Shown one piece after another: positions 33,513-38,831 of a stretch of DNA of 38,831 nucleotides. The stretch spans positions 1 to 38,831 of the forward strand of contig NZ_JAFBEH010000021.1 in assembly GCF_016908645.1 (NCBI RefSeq), written 5' to 3'. Each line of letters begins with the position of its first letter. Positions within the stretch are counted from its first letter, which is position 1. This stretch comes from Streptococcus loxodontisalivarius (GTDB lineage: Bacteria > Bacillota > Bacilli > Lactobacillales > Streptococcaceae). Position numbers and translations under genes: made by a program. Below the pieces are notes generated by a model. The model was not told the DNA's origin. It was given only the letters and a program-made list of their open reading frames with translations, and made no database searches.

Positions 33513-36152
33513 CTACTTAGCTTCATACCAAGTCTTGCCGTCATTTTCATCAGCCAAAAGTGGTACAGCAAGCTCTACGGCTGCCTGCATGGTATCTGTC
33601 ACCAACTGTTTTATGACTGTCAGTTCATCATTTGGCACTTCCAGTACAATCTCATCATGCACCTGCAAAAGCATCTTAGTTGCATAGCCTCCATCTTCTA
33701 GAGCCTTGTCCAAGTTAATCATAGCAATCTTGAGAATGTCAGCTGCACTTCCTTGGATAGGTGAATTGATAGCAGTACGCTCTGCAAAGCCACGTACATT
33801 AAAGTTACGAGAATTGATATCTGGCAACTCACGACGGCGTTTAAAGAGGGTTTCTACATAGCCTTTATCACGCGCCTCACGCACCACTGACTCCATATAA
33901 TTTTTGATACCAGGGTAGCGTTCAAAATAAGTGTCGATATAGTTCTTAGCCTGCTTACGTGTAATACCGAGGTTATTTGACAGACCGAAGTCTGAAATAC
34001 CATAGACGATACCAAAGTTAACCGCTTTGGCATTTCGACGGTCGTTGGCTGTCACATCCTCTGGCTTTTCAATCCCAAAGACACGCATAGCTGTCGCCGT
34101 GTGAATATCTGCCCCCTCCTTGAAGGCCGTAATCAGATGCTCATCTCCAGAGATATGAGCCAAGACACGTAATTCAATCTGAGAGTAGTCTGAGCTTAGT
34201 AGCACGGCATTTTCCGATGAAGGAACAAAAGCCTTACGAATAAGACGCCCTTGCTCCAAGCGGACAGGGATATTTTGCAAGTTAGGATCAACTGATGACA
34301 GACGCCCTGTCTGGGTCAAATCCTGCACATAACGGGTGTGAATCTTACCATCTGCCAAGATGTAATCCTGCAAGCCCACGATATAAGTCGACTGCAGCTT
34401 GGTAATCTGACGGTAATCCAAAATCTTAGCCACAATCGGTGCAATCGGTGCCAGACGCTCCAAGACATCAACTGCTGTCGAATAACCTGTCTTGGTCTTC
34501 TTAGTCATCTCAAGCGGCAAGCCCATTTCTTCAAAAAGAATTGTCCCCAACTGCTTAGGCGAATTGATATTGAATTCCTGACCAGCTAGGTCGTAGATGT
34601 CTTGTGTTAGTTTATCGATGACAGCTTGGTTGGTCACTTCCATATCCTGCAAGGTTTCTTTCTTGACCGTAATCCCTGCGATCTCCATCTTGGCTAGCAC
34701 GTTTGCCAGTGGCAACTCCATGTCAAAGAGCAAAGCGGTTTGCTCCTGCTGGGCTAGCTTGTCCAAGATAACTTCCTTGGATTGCACCAAAACTTGGATT
34801 TTTTTAGCCAAATGGCTGAGCAAGACATCTTTCTCTGGAATGGCTAGCTTAGCTCCCTTGCCATAGACTTCCTCATCAGTCTCTAGTGGCAAATCAGTGT
34901 AGAGTCTTGCGATAGTTGACAGTTCATTATCTTCAACTGTTGATAAGAGATACTTGGCAAGTCTAGCATCGTAGGCTGCAGTCGGTAGGTCAATTCCTAG
35001 ATGACTAAGGAGTACCTTGCTGCGCTTGAAATCATAGGTATTGATAGCTCGGCTGAGAGCTTTTTGGAAAGGAGCCTGCTTAAGCAATTCCTTATCCGTA
35101 GAAGCATAGATAGCTTTGCTATTTCCCCAAGCAAAAGCGATCATCTCTTCCACATGATAGTTTTCACGAAGAACCTCAAAATAGAAGAAATCATCTGAAC
35201 TAAAATGCTCAGCCGTCACTTGACTAACTTCCTCGTAGCTGACCTCAAAGCTAGCCTTTGGCGCCTCACCTGCAAGGCTATTTCTAAACTGGGTAAAGCC
35301 CATCTCTTCATAAAAAGCCAAGAGCTTATCCGTCACTGGTCCATCAAACTTGGTGTCGTCTAAACCGATGGTAATAGGGGCTTGCGTATTGATGGTTGCC
35401 AAGGTTTTTGAGAGGAAGGCTTGTTCCTTATCGTTAATAAGGTTTTCTTTCATCTTAGAAGCCTTCATACTGTCAATATTGTCATAGATGGCTTCCAAAC
35501 TTCCATGCTCATGGAGAAGTTTGAGTCCTGTTTTCTCACCGATTTTTGTAACACCTGGGATATTATCCGATTTATCTCCCATGAGTGCTTTGAGATCGAT
35601 GAATTGATCTGGTGTCAGACCCATTTTTTCCATCAGATAAGCTGGGGTGAATTCTTCAAATTCTGCTACCCCTTTTTTAGAGATTTCAACGACAGTATTG
35701 TCATCCGTCAGCTGAATCAAATCCTTATCCCCAGATACAATGGTCACATCAAAGGGAATGTCTGTACGCTCTGCCATTTTATCAAGCGTCCCGATGATAT
35801 CGTCAGCCTCGTAGTTAACCAAGTCATAATAAGCAATCCCACGCGCTGCTAGCATTTCACGAATATAGGGAAATTGCTCACGAAATTCTTCAGGAGTCTT
35901 GGCACGACCTGCCTTGTATTCCGAGAACATCTCTGTACGGAAGGTCGTTTTCCCAGCGTCAAAAGCAACCAAGACGTGGGTCGGCTGCACGCGTTCCATC
36001 AGGTGGTCCAACATGAGGTGGAAACCATAGATAGCATTGGTGTGCAGACCGTTGGCATTTTTGAAACGGTCGATTTGATTATAGAGGGCAAAAAAGGCAC
36101 GAAAGGCCACCGATGAGCCGTCAATGAGTAGTAATTTATTCTTGTTTTCCAT
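33513..36152 (-). CDS. polA: DNA polymerase I
   Basis: Gap-filling and primer-removal polymerase, 879 aa. The 5'-nuclease domain comes first (LLLIDGSSVAFRAFF; VSGDKDLIQL; DLKALMGDKSDNIPG). The middle 3'-5' exonuclease-like domain has lost its acidic motif (FFYFEVLREN where D-x-E is expected), so proofreading is probably absent, as in pneumococcal Pol I. The polymerase domain has motif A (SSDYSQIELR), motif B (RRNAKAVNFGIVYG) and motif C (LQVHDEIVLE). The start is ATG 36152 (MENKNKLLLID). No Shine-Dalgarno exists, and the TATAAT box lies 6 nt upstream, so the mRNA is predicted leaderless. Confidence 0.95.
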   Translation of the reverse strand: MENKNKLLLIDGSSVAFRAFFALYNQIDRFKNANGLHTNAIYGFHLMLDHLMERVQPTHVLVAFDAGKTTFRTEMFSEYKAGRAKTPEEFREQFPYIREMLAARGIAYYDLVNYEADDIIGTLDKMAERTDIPFDVTIVSGDKDLIQLTDDNTVVEISKKGVAEFEEFTPAYLMEKMGLTPDQFIDLKALMGDKSDNIPGVTKIGEKTGLKLLHEHGSLEAIYDNIDSMKASKMKENLINDKEQAFLSKTLATINTQAPITIGLDDTKFDGPVTDKLLAFYEEMGFTQFRNSLAGEAPKASFEVSYEEVSQVTAEHFSSDDFFYFEVLRENYHVEEMIAFAWGNSKAIYASTDKELLKQAPFQKALSRAINTYDFKRSKVLLSHLGIDLPTAAYDARLAKYLLSTVEDNELSTIARLYTDLPLETDEEVYGKGAKLAIPEKDVLLSHLAKKIQVLVQSKEVILDKLAQQEQTALLFDMELPLANVLAKMEIAGITVKKETLQDMEVTNQAVIDKLTQDIYDLAGQEFNINSPKQLGTILFEEMGLPLEMTKKTKTGYSTAVDVLERLAPIAPIVAKILDYRQITKLQSTYIVGLQDYILADGKIHTRYVQDLTQTGRLSSVDPNLQNIPVRLEQGRLIRKAFVPSSENAVLLSSDYSQIELRVLAHISGDEHLITAFKEGADIHTATAMRVFGIEKPEDVTANDRRNAKAVNFGIVYGISDFGLSNNLGITRKQAKNYIDTYFERYPGIKNYMESVVREARDKGYVETLFKRRRELPDINSRNFNVRGFAERTAINSPIQGSAADILKIAMINLDKALEDGGYATKMLLQVHDEIVLEVPNDELTVIKQLVTDTMQAAVELAVPLLADENDGKTWYEAK

Positions 36153-36158
36153 AGGTCT

Positions 36159-36167
36159 ATTATAACA
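36159..36167 (-). promoter_or_regulatory. Extended -10 promoter of polA predicting a leaderless mRNA
   Basis: TGT-TATAAT on the minus strand (hexamer 36159-36164). Six nucleotides (AGACCT) separate it from the polA ATG at 36152; no purine-rich ribosome binding site is present. Confidence 0.7.
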
Positions 36168-36235
36168 CAAGAGGCGCTAGCACCTATCTTATCAGACTTA
36201 AAAGCTGATAATCTCTTAGAATAATCTCATAAATA

Positions 36236-36244
36236 TGATATAAT
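36236..36244 (+). promoter_or_regulatory. Extended -10 promoter of the YiaAB-domain gene
   Basis: TGA-TATAAT (hexamer 36239-36244) with a weak -35 (TTAGAA, 36216-36221). Leader about 23 nt with AAAGGAGAA before the ATG. Confidence 0.65.
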
Positions 36245-36273
36245 GGTCTTAGGATTAAAAAGGAGAATGCTTT

Positions 36274-36534
36274 ATGAATAATGTTAAGAAAAAAGTTTAC
36301 CGTAATACACCTGCCTTCACTATGATGGCTTGGGGTTCCTTTATTTTCTTTGTAGGACTTATTTTGATTGGTCTTTACACTTTGAAAGAACCTCTGATGG
36401 TTAAAGGTTACTACCTTATGGGTTGTGTTGGCTTGATTTCCTCATCATTTACAGTCTCAAAAGTAGTCCGAGACAACCAAGAAGATGAAGATAATTACAA
36501 CCGTATCTTTGCTCAACAAGATATCGAAGAATAA
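36274..36534 (+). CDS. YiaA/YiaB-type two-helix membrane protein
   Basis: An 86-aa protein with two helices (about 17-37 and 44-64). The pattern NTPAFTMMAWGSFIFFVGLILIGLY ... KGYYLMGCVGLISSSFTVSKVVRDN fits the YiaAB two-helix domain. The C-terminus is acidic (NQEDEDNYNRIFAQQDIEE). The function is unknown. It has its own promoter and terminator and sits divergent to polA with about 120 bp between the starts. Confidence 0.88.
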   Translation: MNNVKKKVYRNTPAFTMMAWGSFIFFVGLILIGLYTLKEPLMVKGYYLMGCVGLISSSFTVSKVVRDNQEDEDNYNRIFAQQDIEE

Positions 36535-36541
36535 ATTAGAT

Positions 36542-36577
36542 AAAACAGCTTGTTTCTAAAAAACAAGTTGTTTTCCT
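36542..36577 (+). terminator. Terminator of the YiaAB-domain gene
   Basis: A 14-bp stem (AAAACAGCTTGTTT / AAACAAGTTGTTTT, one G-U pair) with a 5-nt loop, then TTTTCC. Confidence 0.75.
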
Positions 36578-36583
36578 TTCCTT

Positions 36584-36612
36584 TTGATTTACATAGGAAG
36601 CTATGTTAATAT
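36584..36612 (+). promoter_or_regulatory. Promoter of the marR-DUF2316-MATE operon
   Basis: -35 TTGATT (36584-36589), a 17-bp spacer, extended -10 TGT-TAATAT (hexamer 36607-36612). Predicted start near 36619, inside the second operator. Confidence 0.7.
36591..36606. promoter_or_regulatory. MarR operator, copy 1
   Basis: Inverted repeat ACATAG-GAAG-CTATGT, filling the -35/-10 spacer of the efflux operon promoter. Near copy 22 bp away. Confidence 0.7.
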
Positions 36613-36628
36613 AAATAGGAACCTATGT
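36613..36628. promoter_or_regulatory. MarR operator, copy 2
   Basis: AAATAGGAACCTATGT covers the predicted transcript start; the inner ATAGG-AA-CCTAT is a perfect palindrome. It matches copy 1 at 14 of 16 positions; the centres are 22 bp (two helical turns) apart. Confidence 0.7.
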
Positions 36629-36640
36629 AAAGGAGACGAA

Positions 36641-37069
36641 ATGACAGAAACAGCAATCTCTATTTTAATCAAACGTGCTAGTCTTGCTTTTGACAAGACT
36701 GCTAACGAGCTTCTGCTTGATTTTGAACTGACCAATACTCAATTTAAAACCTTAAAATACCTCTATCGTCATGACCAGCTCAGCATTACCCAAAAGAAAC
36801 TAGAAGATTACTTTGATATGAGCAATCCGACAGTCACAGGAATTTTACAGAATCTTGAAAAGAAAGACTTTATCTATCGGGTTGCCAACCCAAATGATGC
36901 TAGAAGTAAAGTAATTGGCTTAACAGATAAGAGCCTTGCTATTAAGGAAAAAATGCTGACGCTAGGGAGTCAAATGGACGACCTCTTAACTGAGAGACTC
37001 CAAGAGGATGAAAAAGCCCAGCTAACTAAACTACTATCAAAAATGCTAGGAGATAAACATGCTGACTAG
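36641..37069 (+). CDS. MarR-family transcriptional regulator
   Basis: A 142-aa winged-helix repressor. Helical dimer ends flank QFKTLKYLYRHDQLSITQKKLEDYFDMSNPTVTGILQNLEKKDFIYR, with wing VANPNDARSKVIGLT (the D-x-R-S wing motif). The start is ATG 36641, since AAAGGAGA lies just upstream; the reading from 36584 would cover the promoter. First gene of marR-DUF2316-MATE. Two palindromes in its promoter predict self-repression released by a drug or metabolite. The layout recalls S. aureus mepRAB, where MepR controls the MATE pump MepA. Confidence 0.93.
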   Translation: MTETAISILIKRASLAFDKTANELLLDFELTNTQFKTLKYLYRHDQLSITQKKLEDYFDMSNPTVTGILQNLEKKDFIYRVANPNDARSKVIGLTDKSLAIKEKMLTLGSQMDDLLTERLQEDEKAQLTKLLSKMLGDKHAD

Positions 37070-37343
37070 ACAAGAAACCATCAATACCGCCAAAGAACTA
37101 CAAGAAAACTACAAACGCTTAGCCTACCCTGAGGAAAGAGTTCTAGCTGATACTCAACTCAGCTCAAGAGAATTAGAAGCAATCTTGACCATGTCTGGAG
37201 CTAATCCAGGTCATGTCTGGATGCTCCGCGATTATCTAGAGGATATGCTAACTAAGGAAGGCATCCCACTTTATCCATTCAGCCGCCTAGCTGACCACTC
37301 TGCTAACCGTTGGTTTAGCTATGACACACCTTGGAGAGATTAA
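37059..37343 (+). CDS. DUF2316-family protein
   Basis: A 94-aa soluble, helical protein of the DUF2316 type: LTRQETINTAKELQENYKRL, then LSSRELEAILTMSGANPGHVWMLRDYLEDML and a C-terminal YPFSRLADHSANRWF. Its function is unknown; the middle looks like a helix-turn-helix-like segment. It overlaps the end of marR by 11 nt and is followed 6 bp later by the MATE pump, so it belongs to the efflux operon. An accessory or regulatory role is an inference from position only. Confidence 0.85.
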   Translation: MLTRQETINTAKELQENYKRLAYPEERVLADTQLSSRELEAILTMSGANPGHVWMLRDYLEDMLTKEGIPLYPFSRLADHSANRWFSYDTPWRD

Positions 37344-37349
37344 GCCATC

Positions 37350-38729
37350 ATGACAAAAAACACTGAAAGCAATCCACTTGGGACAGAAAAACTGTCCAGT
37401 CTGCTGAAAAAATTTGCCATCCCTGCCATTATCGCCAATATCGTCAATGCCCTCTATAATATCGTTGACCAGATTTTTATCGGGCAAGGTGTTGGCTATC
37501 TGGGAAATGCTGCAACAAACATCGCCTTCCCTATCACGACTATCTGTACAGCTCTAGCTCTCCTCATCGGAGTCGGTGCGGCATCTCGCTTTAATATCGA
37601 GATGGGGCGTGGCAACAAAGACCTCGCTAAAAAGACTGTCGGAAATGCCTTTGCCAGTCTCCTTTTGACTGGAATTATCCTACTCATCATTATCCGACTC
37701 TTTCTCAAACCACTCATGATTAGCTTTGGAGCAACTGAAGATATTCTCAGCTATGCCATGACCTATACCTCTATTACATCACTCGGTATTCCGTTTTTAC
37801 TTATCTCTTCAGGAGGAAGTCCTCTTATCCGTTCTGATGGCTCCGCAAAATACTCAATGACTTCTGTCGTCATCGGTGCGGTCTTAAATACCATTTTGAA
37901 CCCAATCTTTATTTTTGGCCTCGGCTGGGGAATCGCAGGATCTGCCTGGTCGACTGTTATTAGCCAAATCGTCTCTGGCTGTGCGGTAGCCTTCTATCTC
38001 AAAAACTTCAAAACAGTTCAACTTGAAAAGAGCGATTTTCTACTCAATCGTAAAGTTCTCCTTGCACTTTCTGCCCTCGGTTTAACAGCCATGTTTAACA
38101 GCCTTTCTTCAACTATCGTTCAAATCGTGACCAATAACCTTCTGAAGGCTTACGGTGATCAGTCTATCTATGGTAGCGATATTCCAATCGCTGTCGCAGG
38201 TATCGTTGCCAAGGTCAATATGATCTTTTCATCTATTATCATCGGATTGACCCAAGGCTCTCAACCAATTGTCGGCTATAATTTTGGAGCCAAAAAGCTC
38301 GATCGTGTCCGTCAATCTTATTTCCTCATCATTCGAGTAGCGACTTATATTGCTATTGTCGCCTTTATTCTATTTGAAATCTTCGCTCCACAGATTCTAG
38401 CACTCTTTGGAAATTCAAGCGAGCTCTACATGACCTACGGTGTCAAATACCTCCGTATCTTCATGGCACTGGTCTTCTTAAATGGTATGCAGATTTCAAC
38501 GACAACCTTCTATACCTCAATCGGGCGAGCACAAATTGGAGCCTTCCTAGCCATTACCAAACAACTCTTGCTGCTGGTTCCCTTCTCAATCCTGTTTGTC
38601 ATTAGCTTTGGTGTTGATAACATTATGTTTGCAGCTCCACTATCTGACCTCCTTGCCTTTCTGATTTCTTTACTACTGATCAGACAGACACTTAAAAAGA
38701 TGCAAAATGAATGGCTGAGCCTTCAATAA
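37350..38729 (+). CDS. MATE-family multidrug efflux transporter
   Basis: A 459-aa, 12-helix MATE protein of the DinF/NorM superfamily, closest in feel to the MepA branch. It begins LSSLLKKFAIPAIIANIVNALYNIVDQIFIG (a typical first helix), with GVGAASRFNIEMGRGNKDLAKKTVGNA and, in the second half, GLTQGSQPIVGYNFGAKKLDRVRQ, the internal duplicate. It should export cationic drugs or metabolites in exchange for Na+ or H+. Third gene of a MarR-controlled operon. GGAGAG stands 13 nt before the ATG, so the ribosome binding site is only fair. Confidence 0.92.
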   Translation: MTKNTESNPLGTEKLSSLLKKFAIPAIIANIVNALYNIVDQIFIGQGVGYLGNAATNIAFPITTICTALALLIGVGAASRFNIEMGRGNKDLAKKTVGNAFASLLLTGIILLIIIRLFLKPLMISFGATEDILSYAMTYTSITSLGIPFLLISSGGSPLIRSDGSAKYSMTSVVIGAVLNTILNPIFIFGLGWGIAGSAWSTVISQIVSGCAVAFYLKNFKTVQLEKSDFLLNRKVLLALSALGLTAMFNSLSSTIVQIVTNNLLKAYGDQSIYGSDIPIAVAGIVAKVNMIFSSIIIGLTQGSQPIVGYNFGAKKLDRVRQSYFLIIRVATYIAIVAFILFEIFAPQILALFGNSSELYMTYGVKYLRIFMALVFLNGMQISTTTFYTSIGRAQIGAFLAITKQLLLLVPFSILFVISFGVDNIMFAAPLSDLLAFLISLLLIRQTLKKMQNEWLSLQ

Positions 38730-38737
38730 TAAAAATA

Positions 38738-38828
38738 GAGGCTGGGCAAAAACTAGCTTCAAAATAAAACCACACAATGATTTCTGTCTCGAAAACAATC
38801 AAGACGAAAGTACCTCTGTGTGGTTTTT
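38738..38828. repeat. Intergenic repeat with terminator-like hairpin
   Basis: It starts GAGGCTGGGCAAAAACTAGC, then an 11-bp stem AAAACCACACA / TGTGTGGTTTT (38766-38776, 38817-38827) encloses TTTC-GTCT / AGAC-GAAA. It probably ends the MATE operon. Similar GAGGCTGGGCAAAA starts recur, from memory, between streptococcal genes. The window ends 3 bp later. Confidence 0.55.
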
Positions 38829-38831
38829 GAG

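Noticed and set aside
36584..36640. N-terminal extension of the MarR protein
   Set aside because: The 19 extra codons cover the promoter and operators; AAAGGAGA marks ATG 36641.

Overview
The window looks like chromosomal DNA of a mitis-group Streptococcus (S. mitis / S. oralis type). It is low-GC and has AAAGGAG-type ribosome binding sites and many extended -10 (TGnTATAAT) promoters. Its proteins (PatA/PatB, RadA, DapH, GalU, GpsA, PolA, Tgt) match, from memory, those of S. pneumoniae. There is no prophage, no intact insertion sequence, no CRISPR array and no tRNA or rRNA. The species is inferred and was not checked by any search. 

Layout. 0-9 kb (minus): a small unknown membrane protein, a GHKL sensor protein that lacks its phospho-acceptor histidine, gltX, a large GT-C-like membrane protein, an AIM24-family protein, a beta-carbonic anhydrase, and the operon DUF454-dut-radA. 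9-14 kb: a formate/nitrite channel (plus), a structured intergenic element flanked by twin terminators, and the patA-patB drug exporter (minus). 14-16 kb (plus): gpsA and galU. 16-21 kb (minus): 5-formyl-THF cyclo-ligase overlapping a rhomboid protease, N-acetyl-diaminopimelate deacetylase, dapH and pgi, plus a plus-strand small RNA gene with a CiaR site at about 17.24-17.38 kb. 21-23.8 kb (minus): a PsiE-like protein, a small P-loop protein, 4.5S RNA, tadA and an MBL-fold hydrolase. 23.8-26 kb: an LPXTG adhesin with a 42-bp tandem repeat. 26.4-30.5 kb (minus): an SDR/AraC pair, a decayed MITE-like element and a HAD phosphatase-LacI operon with its own operator. 30.6-36.2 kb: tgt, DUF975 (plus), a CoA-binding protein, and polA followed by a 37-residue membrane protein. 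36.2-38.8 kb (plus): a YiaAB-domain protein, then a marR-DUF2316-MATE efflux operon with two operators, ending in an intergenic repeat. 

The genes are mostly housekeeping: translation, nucleotide-pool hygiene, repair and transformation, glycolysis, UDP-glucose for capsule and cell wall, and lysine synthesis. Two drug-efflux modules and one adhesin are added to these. The most notable points are regulatory or structural: a csRNA-type small RNA whose linker is the complement of a Shine-Dalgarno plus start codon, two promoters that predict leaderless mRNAs (DUF454-dut-radA and polA), a radA gene that appears to start at ATC or ATT, self-regulating LacI and MarR operons with clear palindromes, a pseudo-histidine kinase, and several structured intergenic repeats.
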